Source of the DNA: Candidatus Methanoperedentaceae archaeon
Lineage (GTDB): Archaea; Halobacteriota; Methanosarcinia; Methanosarcinales; Methanoperedenaceae
Assembly (NCBI GenBank): GCA_013331375.1
Contig: DUGO01000069.1
Location: 447-6,587, forward strand
Length of the DNA: 6,141 bases
Direction: 5' to 3'
Shown: one piece after another, positions 1 to 6,141 of the stretch
Position numbering within the stretch: the stretch's first letter is position 1
How the letters are laid out: every line of letters begins with the position of its first letter
Made by a program: the position numbers and the translations under genes
Notes under the pieces: model-generated
Database searches by the model: none
What the model was told of the DNA's origin: nothing
Seen by the model: only the letters and a program-made list of their open reading frames with translations

Positions 1-580
1 CGTGAAAGGGGAACTTGAGTTTACTGGAAAAGGGGTTTCTTACTGCGCCACATGCGACGGCTTCTTTTTCAAAGGCAAAACAGTGGCTGTAATCGGTGGC
101 GGGGATGCCGCGCTTTCGGGAGCCGAGATGCTCGCAGACCTCGCGGCAAAGGTCTATATCGTGCACAGGAGGCAGGAGTTCAGGGGCGAGCCTGTCAAGC
201 TTGACCGCCTGAAGTCAAAGCCTAACATCCAGTTCGTGCTCGACTGCATTGTGGAAGAGGTCAGGGGAGATAAGACCGTAAATGCAATAATTATTAAGAA
301 TGTCGCCGCAGGGGAGAAGGTAGAACTCAGGGTCGATGGCGTATTTGTTGAGATAGGCGCAGTACCGTCAAGCGAAATCGCGAAAGAGCTCGATGCGGGG
401 CTTGACAGCAGCGGCTACATCATCGTGGATGATTCGCAGAGAACGACTATTGAAGGAGTTTACGCTGCAGGCGATATCAGCACAGGCTCGAACAGGTTCA
501 GGCAGATAATCACAGCAGCAGCCGAGGGCGCTATCGCAGCAGATGCGATATACAGGTATCTGAAATCAAAGTCTCAGTGA
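1..580 (+). CDS. trxB: Thioredoxin reductase, C-terminal part (5' end outside window)
   Basis: This is an FAD flavoprotein that passes electrons from a reduced nicotinamide cofactor to thioredoxin in the cytoplasm. About 192 residues are visible. The redox-active CATC motif is at visible residues 15-18, inside GVSYCATCDG. A Rossmann nucleotide-binding loop, GGGDAA, follows at about 32-37. HRR at 55-57 plus a nearby Arg (R61) is the family signature for holding the 2'-phosphate of NADPH. The closing FAD motif, YAAGDIS, starts at 154 and is followed by the RQ..TAAAEGA segment. In the family (about 300-320 residues) CATC lies near residue 135, so roughly 120 N-terminal residues, including the first FAD-binding GxGxxG, lie upstream. 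The GTG at base 2 is therefore an internal Val codon, not a start. The gene converges on fpoO and their stop regions overlap. The Rossmann loop continues LSGAEML and lacks the acidic pair often seen there, a minor variation. Identification is secure; cofactor preference is inferred. Confidence 0.95.
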   Translation, partial: VKGELEFTGKGVSYCATCDGFFFKGKTVAVIGGGDAALSGAEMLADLAAKVYIVHRRQEFRGEPVKLDRLKSKPNIQFVLDCIVEEVRGDKTVNAIIIKNVAAGEKVELRVDGVFVEIGAVPSSEIAKELDAGLDSSGYIIVDDSQRTTIEGVYAAGDISTGSNRFRQIITAAAEGAIAADAIYRYLKSKSQ

Positions 581-945
581 TGGTGCTCTTCGCCCTCATG
601 CGATGGACTGTGCCATAGTTCCTTCTGTCGCCTTTCGAACGCCTCATCGCAGGCGCTCAAGCATTCTTCGCACAGGCTCACCGTCTCTTCCCTGTAGTTT
701 GGAGGCTCGAACGTCGGGACGTTTATGGTCGCAGCGAACAGGGGAACATCCTTCTTGTAGCACAGCGCGCACCTGGTGCCGCTTGCTGGAGTCCGCGCTT
801 TGCCTGCCTCATGGCATGCGTTCAGGCATTCCTCGTTAAGTCCTTTCCAGTTTCCGGTGGGGAAAGCGCTACCATAAGCGTCAATCTTTACCTTTACCGG
901 GCACAGCGTGGGGCGGCTGACACCGCACAGGTCACAGTCTGCCAT
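574..945 (-). CDS. fpoO: F420H2 dehydrogenase subunit FpoO, Cys-rich
   Basis: This small hydrophilic protein (123 residues from the chosen ATG) has no transmembrane segment. FpoO is the last gene of fpo operons in Methanosarcinales and has no homologue in bacterial complex I. Its role is not settled; a metal or Fe-S centre has been suspected from its cysteines. Ten Cys are visible at residues 4, 7, 15, 40, 44, 59, 62, 92, 95 and 99. They form two similar modules: CDLC...EECLNACHEA and CALC...EECLSACDEA. The C-terminus is His-rich (H112, H116 and a terminal HHH). An in-frame GTG at 954 would add three residues and overlap the fpoN stop as GTGA. That GTG lies inside the Shine-Dalgarno site GAGGTGA (957-951), which is placed 5 nt before the ATG at 945, so I prefer the ATG. 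Identification rests on operon position plus the Cys pattern; biochemical function is uncertain. Confidence 0.88.
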   Translation of the reverse strand: MADCDLCGVSRPTLCPVKVKIDAYGSAFPTGNWKGLNEECLNACHEAGKARTPASGTRCALCYKKDVPLFAATINVPTFEPPNYREETVSLCEECLSACDEAFERRQKELWHSPSHEGEEHHH

Positions 946-950
946 TGTAT

Positions 951-957
951 TCACCTC
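951..957 (-). promoter_or_regulatory. Shine-Dalgarno site of fpoO (decides the start)
   Basis: GAGGTGA on the minus strand matches the archaeal anti-SD and ends 5 nt before the ATG at 945, the same spacing as at fpoL. It contains the alternative GTG (954-952) and the fpoN stop TGA (953-951). A ribosome starting at that GTG would have only the weak GGAGTGAG stretch upstream. This favours the ATG. Confidence 0.75.
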
Positions 958-2417
958 ACTCCAATCGCATTTGCCGCACTTACAGACCAGTCGATGAACG
1001 GTTCGGGATACAAGCCTATGATAAGAACTACTAACAGGGCAAGCGTTATGGCTGCCACGTACGGAATGGGCTCTGAGATACGGTCACCAGCCGGCGGCAG
1101 CACATACATGTACTTCACGAGCCTTGCGTAGTAGTAAAGCGAAAGCGCGCTGTTCAGGATGGCTATTACCGCCAGCCATATGTATCCGGGTGTCTCTATG
1201 GTCGCTGAGAATAGCACGAACTTCCCTACAAAACCTGCCGTGGGCGGGATACCGGCAAGCGCAAATGCGAATACCGCAAGCGCAAAGGCTGTTACCGGGG
1301 CACGTTTGCCAAGTCCTGCGAAATTATCGAGGTGGTCGGCTCCCTGCGAGTCCTTCTTATCAGACAAAATCATGTACGTGACGACCGCGACCGCAAGGAA
1401 CGCGCCGCCCTTCATGAACGCATGCCCTATGGCAAGCAGAATGCCTCCACCGACTGCAAGCGGTGACATGACGACGAATGCCATTGAGATGTACCCAGCC
1501 TGGGCAATCGACGAGTATGCGAGCATTCGCTTGATGCTCCTCTGTGATATCGCAACAAGGTTGCCGAAGGTCATTGTCAGGACAGCCAGTATAGCGAACG
1601 TGAACCTGATATCAACCTTGGCGACAATTAGTGCGAGGAGCAGCACCCTGAAAGCAGCAACGAATCCCATTTTCTTTGAGCCTGCTGCGAGCATTGCCGC
1701 GACCACGTCGGGCGCTGCCTGGTACGTATCTGGAGCCCACATGTGGAAGGGCACAAGAGCCATCTTGAACGCAAAGCCTGCGATGAGCGTAAGTATAGTA
1801 ATCACGCCGATAGCGCCAGTCAGCATAGCAGGATTCTCGGAGTAGAACTTCACTATGTCAGGTATATTCGTCAATCCGCCGCTCGTCCCGTACACGAGCG
1901 AAAGCCCGAACAAGAGTATGGCTGATGAGAACGAGCCGATGAGGAAGTACTTCAGCGAGGCTTCCACTGAAAACGCGTTCTTCTTGTCGAACCCGGCAAG
2001 AACGTATGTGGACAGGCTTGCCAGCTCAAATCCCACGAAGAGCGTGGTGATGTCGTTTGCAGAAGCTGCAAGCATCATCCCTACCGTGGCAAACAGCAGC
2101 AGCGCGTAGTATTCGTCCTGGTTGGGATGGTCCCTGTAATACCTGATTGATGCGATGACAGTCAGCAGCGTTACTGCCGCGAATACGAGCTTGAATACCT
2201 GCGACAGCGGGTCAACCACCATGGTCCTGTAGAACAGCTCCTCTGAACCGCCTGTAAGCTTACCGCTTACGAATATCGCGATAATGGAGACCAGCAGGGC
2301 TGCAGCACTTATGACAGCGAGCGAACGCTTGTTCTTGAGGACAAGCCCCAGCAGTATCACAAGGATTGCAGAAGCGGAAAGCACTGCCTCGGGTATGATA
2401 AGGCTATAGTCTGTCAT
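951..2417 (-). CDS. fpoN: F420H2 dehydrogenase proton-pumping subunit FpoN (NuoN-like)
   Basis: This is a polytopic membrane protein of 488 residues with about 14 predicted helices, one of three antiporter-like subunits that translocate protons when F420H2 is oxidised by methanophenazine. The charged residues of the NuoN/MrpD family are all visible. They are Glu131 in FELASLSTYVLAGF (TM5), Lys218 in GFAFKMALVPFHMWAPD (TM7), the Lys pair 248-249 (TM8), and Lys399 in AGIPPTAGFVGKF (TM12). The Ala-Pro-Asp of HMWAPDTYQAAPD and the SIKRMLAYSSIAQAGY segment are typical of NuoN as opposed to NuoL or NuoM. The length matches the family. The ATG at 2417 overlaps the fpoM stop by 4 nt (ATGA) and has GGAGGT 6 nt upstream. 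fpoO follows directly. No truncation or frameshift is seen. Assignment to Fpo rather than Nuo comes from the neighbouring fpoO. Confidence 0.95.
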   Translation of the reverse strand: MTDYSLIIPEAVLSASAILVILLGLVLKNKRSLAVISAAALLVSIIAIFVSGKLTGGSEELFYRTMVVDPLSQVFKLVFAAVTLLTVIASIRYYRDHPNQDEYYALLLFATVGMMLAASANDITTLFVGFELASLSTYVLAGFDKKNAFSVEASLKYFLIGSFSSAILLFGLSLVYGTSGGLTNIPDIVKFYSENPAMLTGAIGVITILTLIAGFAFKMALVPFHMWAPDTYQAAPDVVAAMLAAGSKKMGFVAAFRVLLLALIVAKVDIRFTFAILAVLTMTFGNLVAISQRSIKRMLAYSSIAQAGYISMAFVVMSPLAVGGGILLAIGHAFMKGGAFLAVAVVTYMILSDKKDSQGADHLDNFAGLGKRAPVTAFALAVFAFALAGIPPTAGFVGKFVLFSATIETPGYIWLAVIAILNSALSLYYYARLVKYMYVLPPAGDRISEPIPYVAAITLALLVVLIIGLYPEPFIDWSVSAANAIGVR

Positions 2418-3946
2418 TTCACTACCTCCAGCAGGCTGACGAGCTGCGCCGAACCCGAGTTCATCATATCGATAATTGGTGACGGGTATAGCCCGAACAG
2501 GATTATCAGCAGGACGAATACAGACATCGCATACAGCTCGTAGTTCGCAAGGTCATGCACATGGTCGTACTTATCCGGAAGCACGCCGAACATGGCGCGC
2601 TGCATCGCCCACAGGTGATATGCTGCAGTAACCACGATGCCCCCGAATATGGCGAACAGTACATAGGGTTTCAGGTTGAGCAGGACTGACGTGTACGAGC
2701 CCGTGAGCACGAGGAACTCAGCCACAAACCCGCTCATGCCCGGCAGCCCCAACGATGCGAGGAAGCCTGCGAGCATCAGGAACGTGAATTTTGGCATCCG
2801 CTGAGCGAGCCCGCCCAGGTCCTGGATGATTCGTGTACCTGCTGAATGCTGGATGACGCCGCATGACATGAACAGCACGCTTGTAATCAATCCGTGGGAG
2901 AATTGCTGGAACATGGCTCCACCGACCGAGAGCGGCACGAGCGAGGCTGCACCCAGCGTGACATAGCCCATGTGGCTGATGCTTGAGTAAGCGACCATCT
3001 TCTTCAGGTCTTTCTGGGCAAGCGCAAGGAACGTACCCCAGATAATGCTCAGGAGTCCGATTACAGCCATCACTGTTATGAGGCTGGTCTCCCAGGTCCC
3101 TGTGAAGGGCAGGAGCGGCAGTATTATCCTGAACAGCCCGTAGCCCCCCATCTTCAGGAGAAGCGCCGCAAGTATAACGCTGCCGGCAGTGGGCGCTTCA
3201 ACGTGCGCATCCGGCAGCCATGTATGGAACGGCACAGCCGGCATCTTTACAAGGAACCCGAAGAGCAATGCCAGGAATATGACAGCTTTCAGGGATTCGG
3301 ACGTAAAGCCCTGGTATGACTGCAGCAAATAAAGCATGTCGAACGTCCTTGCCCCTGTGGCGGGATTTGCCGGGGCTGTGAAGTACAGGGCAAAAATGGC
3401 GAGCAGCATCACCAGGCTTGCCACGTGTGTATATATTATGAACTTGATAGCAGAGTAGTCTTTCCTTGGACCTCCCCATATGCTGATGAGGAAATACATG
3501 GGCAGTAGCACGATTTCCCAGAATATGTAGAACAGGAAGAAATCGAGTGAAGTGAATACACCCAGCACGCCTACCTGCTCAAGCAGGATGAACCCGAAGA
3601 ACCGGTTTGGCTGCTTGTCCTCGCCCCATGCGTAAAGCACTGTGAGCGTAATGACGATGTTGGACAGCAGAACCAGCGGCATGCTGATGCCGTCAACGCC
3701 CACTTTATATGAGATGCCAAGCGAGGGTATCCAGGATGCAGCCTCTACGAATCGCAGGGTTGTGAGCTGGTGCACGAGCACGGATTTGTTCTGCGAATAA
3801 CCAAAGAACATCAGGAGAGAGATTATGAGCGATACAGCCGAGCTGAAAATCGCAATCGTCCTTGCCTGCGCGCGAGTCCTTGTGAGAAACGCGGCTATTG
3901 CTCCGAGCAGTGGGATGCCAATCATCAGTGTGATCATGGGTGCCAT
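2414..3946 (-). CDS. fpoM: F420H2 dehydrogenase proton-pumping subunit FpoM (NuoM-like)
   Basis: This 510-residue integral membrane protein (about 14 helices) is the middle antiporter-like subunit of the membrane arm. It carries the NuoM signatures: Glu144 in FWEIVLLPMYFLI (TM5), Lys234 in FLVKMPAVPFHTWLPDAHVE (TM7), Lys265 in AALLLKMGGYG (TM8), and Glu410 in GMSGFVAEF (TM12). The TM12 residue is Glu, as in NuoM, whereas NuoL and NuoN have Lys. This separates M from L and N. The C-terminal part has the DLANYE segment and a final GLYPSP motif, as in other NuoM proteins. The ATG at 3946 lies 2 nt inside the downstream side of the fpoL stop (1-nt gap) and is preceded by GGAGGT 6 nt upstream. The stop overlaps the fpoN start. 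Nothing is missing or odd. Confidence 0.95.
   Translation of the reverse strand: MAPMITLMIGIPLLGAIAAFLTRTRAQARTIAIFSSAVSLIISLLMFFGYSQNKSVLVHQLTTLRFVEAASWIPSLGISYKVGVDGISMPLVLLSNIVITLTVLYAWGEDKQPNRFFGFILLEQVGVLGVFTSLDFFLFYIFWEIVLLPMYFLISIWGGPRKDYSAIKFIIYTHVASLVMLLAIFALYFTAPANPATGARTFDMLYLLQSYQGFTSESLKAVIFLALLFGFLVKMPAVPFHTWLPDAHVEAPTAGSVILAALLLKMGGYGLFRIILPLLPFTGTWETSLITVMAVIGLLSIIWGTFLALAQKDLKKMVAYSSISHMGYVTLGAASLVPLSVGGAMFQQFSHGLITSVLFMSCGVIQHSAGTRIIQDLGGLAQRMPKFTFLMLAGFLASLGLPGMSGFVAEFLVLTGSYTSVLLNLKPYVLFAIFGGIVVTAAYHLWAMQRAMFGVLPDKYDHVHDLANYELYAMSVFVLLIILFGLYPSPIIDMMNSGSAQLVSLLEVVK
2424..2429 (-). promoter_or_regulatory. Shine-Dalgarno site of fpoN
   Basis: GGAGGT on the minus strand lies 6 nt before the fpoN ATG (2417) and within the last codons of fpoM. 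Together with the ATGA overlap it fits re-initiation by ribosomes finishing fpoM. Confidence 0.75.
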
Positions 3947-3947
3947 T

Positions 3948-5888
3948 TCAGAACCTCCCTGTAATAATGTTGATAGAAATCGCTATAAGCGTCACGCCTA
4001 TGATGACCGCGGTCGCGTAGTTCTGCACCACGCCGGTCTGGACTTTGCGCAGGAGCTCACTGCATGCAATCAGGAAGCCGCTGATGCCGTCTATGATACC
4101 GTCAATCACTTTCCGGTCTGTCCATTCGCCCAGCATTGCAAATAGCTGGTGCGTTATGATTACGCCTATTATGTCAGTGAACAGGTTATCGAGATAGTAC
4201 CTGTTGACAAGCAGCCTGTAGAGTGGATTGCTGGATTTGATAATTCTGCTCATGTCCAGGAGCCGCCTGTTGTAGATGAGCCACGCGATTATAAATCCCC
4301 CGACGCCAGCTATAATCGGGATAGACTGTACAGCCGTGCCTGCATGTGCAATCTCCCCGAGCGCGTACCCTCCGAGCGGTGCAAGCTCAACCACAAGCTC
4401 GTGCTCGTAGCTTTCGCTGACGAACGGGATGAACAGTGAAACAGCAAGCCCGCCGAACACAAGGGCAAGTATTCCCAGGATGGCAAGAGGTATGGTCATG
4501 ACCGCAGGAGACTCATGCGCATGGCGCTCTGAACGCGGCTTGCCTGTGAACGTCATGAACCACAGCCTGAAGGTGTATATCGAGGTTAGCACCGCGGCTG
4601 CAGCGCTGAAAAAGAACGGGAGCATGTCGCCGGTGGACTGCCAGAAGGTGTACGCGCCTTCAAGGATGATCGCATCCTTGCTGAAGAACCCGCTTGTGGG
4701 AGGGATGCCCGCAAGCGCAAAAGCCCCCAGGAGCATTGTTATGGCTGTGACCTTCATCTTCCCCAACAGCCCGCCCATTTCACGAATATCGTTAGTAGCC
4801 ATCGCATGTATGACACTGCCAGCGCAGAGGAAGAGCAGCGCTTTGAAGAATGCGTGGCTTATGAGATGGAACATGGAGATGCCCACAGCCTCAGCACCTA
4901 TCACAGCGCCCATACCGAGCCCGAGCATCATGTAGCCCAGCTGGCTAACGGTAGAATAGGCAAGCACCCTCTTTATATCGTTCATTACAAGCCCCATCGT
5001 GCTTGCTAAGAGTGCAGTGAAACCGCCTATGTACGCAACGACAATGAGAGAGTCGGGTGCAGCAAGGTACATGGGAAACGTCCTTGCCACAAGATAAACG
5101 CCAGCCGTGACCATTGTTGCAGCGTGGATGAGCGCTGACACAGTAGTCGGACCTTCCATGGCGTCAGGAAGCCAGCCGTGGAGCGGGAACTGACCGGATT
5201 TGCCTACCGCGCCGCCAAAGAACAGCAGGGTTATGAGCGTAAGCTGACCTGATGGGATGCGGGATACGTTCTCGAATATGGTCGTGAACTGGAGCAGGTA
5301 CGTGCCAGATGGCAGGTCCAGTTTAATCATGTTAAAGTACAATAGAACTATGCCTGCAAGGAACAGCACGTCGCCCACCCTGGTCACAAGGAACGCTTTT
5401 TTGGCTGCCGCAGCTGCGGATGGTTTCCTGTACCAGAATCCGATGAGCAGGTATGAGCACAGCCCCACAAGCTCCCATGCCATGAAGAACTGCAGGATGT
5501 TATCTGAGAGCACAACCCCAAGCATCGCGGCTGTGAAGAGCGATGTCTCGGCAAAGTATCGCGGCTTTCCGGGGTCATGTGACATGTAGCCTACAGCATA
5601 TATGTGTATGAGAAGGCTCACGAACGAGACCATGACCAGCATCACTGAAGCCAGAGGATCTATGAGTATGCCGAAATTAAGCACAGAGAACCAGGGCATT
5701 GACTGGTGTATTGGCTCGCCGTGCGGGTATATCTGCAGGAATATCAGGATGGAAATTGCAGCAGAACCTGCTATGGCGAGGATTGAGAATATCGCTCCTC
5801 CCGCAGGCAGCCTCCTGCCGAACGCAAGCGTCAGGACGAATGCTATGACTGGCAGGATGGGAATCAGGAATGCGAAGTCGCTTATCAT
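3948..5888 (-). CDS. fpoL: F420H2 dehydrogenase proton-pumping subunit FpoL (NuoL-like)
   Basis: This 646-residue membrane protein is the distal and largest antiporter-like subunit of the complex. NuoL signatures are complete. Glu139 is in AWELVGLCSYLLIGFW (TM5). Lys230 is in GAVGKSGQFPLHGWLPDAME (TM7). His255 is in SALIHAATMVTAG (TM8). Lys404-Asp405 are in PPTSGFFSKDAIIL (TM12). A HAHESP segment near 456-461 is typical of NuoL loops. The C-terminal region (about 545-646) extends beyond the 14-helix core. It holds an amphipathic stretch with NRYYLDNLF and RKVQTGVVQNYA, followed by a last hydrophobic helix, and corresponds to the lateral helix HL plus TM16, which runs along FpoM and FpoN. The ATG at 5888 is 1 nt after the fpoK stop and has GAGGTG 5 nt upstream. 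The gene is intact. Confidence 0.96.
   Translation of the reverse strand: MISDFAFLIPILPVIAFVLTLAFGRRLPAGGAIFSILAIAGSAAISILIFLQIYPHGEPIHQSMPWFSVLNFGILIDPLASVMLVMVSFVSLLIHIYAVGYMSHDPGKPRYFAETSLFTAAMLGVVLSDNILQFFMAWELVGLCSYLLIGFWYRKPSAAAAAKKAFLVTRVGDVLFLAGIVLLYFNMIKLDLPSGTYLLQFTTIFENVSRIPSGQLTLITLLFFGGAVGKSGQFPLHGWLPDAMEGPTTVSALIHAATMVTAGVYLVARTFPMYLAAPDSLIVVAYIGGFTALLASTMGLVMNDIKRVLAYSTVSQLGYMMLGLGMGAVIGAEAVGISMFHLISHAFFKALLFLCAGSVIHAMATNDIREMGGLLGKMKVTAITMLLGAFALAGIPPTSGFFSKDAIILEGAYTFWQSTGDMLPFFFSAAAAVLTSIYTFRLWFMTFTGKPRSERHAHESPAVMTIPLAILGILALVFGGLAVSLFIPFVSESYEHELVVELAPLGGYALGEIAHAGTAVQSIPIIAGVGGFIIAWLIYNRRLLDMSRIIKSSNPLYRLLVNRYYLDNLFTDIIGVIITHQLFAMLGEWTDRKVIDGIIDGISGFLIACSELLRKVQTGVVQNYATAVIIGVTLIAISINIITGRF
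3953..3958 (-). promoter_or_regulatory. Shine-Dalgarno site of fpoM
   Basis: GGAGGT on the minus strand lies 6 nt before the fpoM ATG (3946), inside the last codons of fpoL. It supports this start over the internal Met codon three residues downstream. Confidence 0.75.
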
Positions 5889-5889
5889 G

Positions 5890-6141
5890 TTACCACCTCA
5901 ATAGATTGACTCTTGTCAGGTCGATGTCCTCATGCGATTTGAATATCAGGAGCAGTATGGCGAACCCAATGGCTGCCTCTGCCGCAGCAACTGCGATGGA
6001 CAGCAGCACGAACACGTGCCCTGAGACCGTATTGAACTGTGTCGAGAACGCGACGATGTTTATATTTGCCGCGTTCAGCATGAGCTCTATGCACATCAGG
6101 ATTATGATGCCGTTCCTCTGCGACATCACGCCGTAAACCCC
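5890..6141 (-). CDS. fpoK: F420H2 dehydrogenase subunit FpoK (NuoK-like), 5' end outside window
   Basis: This is a small membrane subunit that links the quinone-side core to the antiporter-like subunits. Eighty-three residues are visible, and the family usually has about 100, so only the first helix and start are missing. The segment starts GVYGVMSQRNGIIILMCIE, matching the NuoK pattern around the first conserved Glu (visible residue 19, codon 6087-6085). The second conserved membrane Glu (AEAAIG, visible residue 55) is also present. These correspond to E. coli NuoK Glu36 and Glu72, which are needed for coupling. The GTG at 6129 followed by ATG could be mistaken for a start, but the GVYG residues before it belong to the family. 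The gene therefore runs off the right edge. It ends 1 nt before fpoL and belongs to the same operon. fpoJ would be expected further upstream. Confidence 0.93.
   Translation of the reverse strand, partial: GVYGVMSQRNGIIILMCIELMLNAANINIVAFSTQFNTVSGHVFVLLSIAVAAAEAAIGFAILLLIFKSHEDIDLTRVNLLRW
5894..5899 (-). promoter_or_regulatory. Shine-Dalgarno site of fpoL
   Basis: GAGGTG on the minus strand is 5 nt before the fpoL ATG (5888) and overlaps the last codons of fpoK just before its TAA stop. Confidence 0.75.

Noticed and set aside
603..616. A possible terminator hairpin (atgg/ccat) just past trxB.
   Set aside because: The stem is only 4 bp, no T-run follows, and the site lies within fpoO coding sequence.
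1159..1845. A 228-codon open frame on the plus strand, opposite fpoN.
   Set aside because: It is fully antisense to a well-conserved gene, its product is Ala/Ser/Thr-rich with no recognisable domain, and it has no good ribosome site. It is a shadow of fpoN codon usage.
4429..4935. A 168-codon open frame on the plus strand, opposite fpoL.
   Set aside because: Same pattern: antisense to conserved NuoL-type sequence with low-complexity composition and no family motif.
5890..6129. fpoK as a complete 79-residue gene starting at the GTG at 6129.
   Set aside because: The frame stays open to the window edge, the four codons before the GTG encode GVYG as in NuoK proteins, and the product would lack its first helix.
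951..6141. A bacterial NADH dehydrogenase (nuo) or Mrp antiporter operon.
   Set aside because: The K-L-M-N order with the Cys-rich FpoO at the end fits Fpo. Mrp clusters lack this order and lack NuoL with its long C-terminal helix followed by NuoM and NuoN.
1..6141. A mobile element, CRISPR array, tRNA or other new system.
   Set aside because: I found no inverted terminal repeats, direct-repeat array or tRNA-like fold, and the window is fully occupied by conserved genes.

Overview
The window is a compact archaeal chromosome segment. It carries the 3' (membrane-arm) end of an fpo operon on the minus strand, meeting the 3' end of a thioredoxin reductase gene (trxB) on the plus strand. The minus-strand order is fpoK (5' end cut by the window edge), fpoL, fpoM, fpoN, fpoO. 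This is the known order at the tail of the F420H2:methanophenazine oxidoreductase (F420H2 dehydrogenase, Fpo) operon of Methanosarcinales. FpoO has no counterpart in bacterial complex I (NuoA-N), so its presence directly after fpoN is the best sign that this is Fpo rather than Nuo. The GC content is moderate (roughly half, estimated by eye), AGG Arg codons are frequent, and strong GGAGGT/GAGGTG Shine-Dalgarno sites are present. All of this fits a methanogen or methanotrophic (ANME-2-like) relative of the Methanosarcinales, but genus cannot be fixed from these genes alone.

Layout, left to right: trxB C-terminal two-thirds (1-580, +); fpoO (574-945, -); fpoN (951-2417, -); fpoM (2414-3946, -); fpoL (3948-5888, -); fpoK, partial (5890-6141, -). 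Coding density is essentially 100%, so there is no gene-free stretch to describe. The fpo genes are separated by 1-5 nt or overlap by 4 nt, and each start has its own Shine-Dalgarno site inside the end of the gene upstream. This points to one translationally coupled polycistronic message read right to left.

How the genes work together: FpoL, FpoM and FpoN are the three antiporter-like proton-pumping subunits and FpoK is the small NuoK-like subunit that joins them to the quinone-module side of the membrane arm. The key charged residues of all four are present, so the pump looks functional. FpoO is a small soluble cysteine-rich protein of unknown exact role. TrxB is a NADPH-type thioredoxin reductase, convergently transcribed and not part of the operon.

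No mobile element, CRISPR array, RNA gene or clearly new system is visible. The most interesting points are the apparent internal duplication in FpoO (two Cys-rich modules, one with an altered Cys position), its start codon, and the 7-bp tail-to-tail overlap of trxB and fpoO without a visible terminator.
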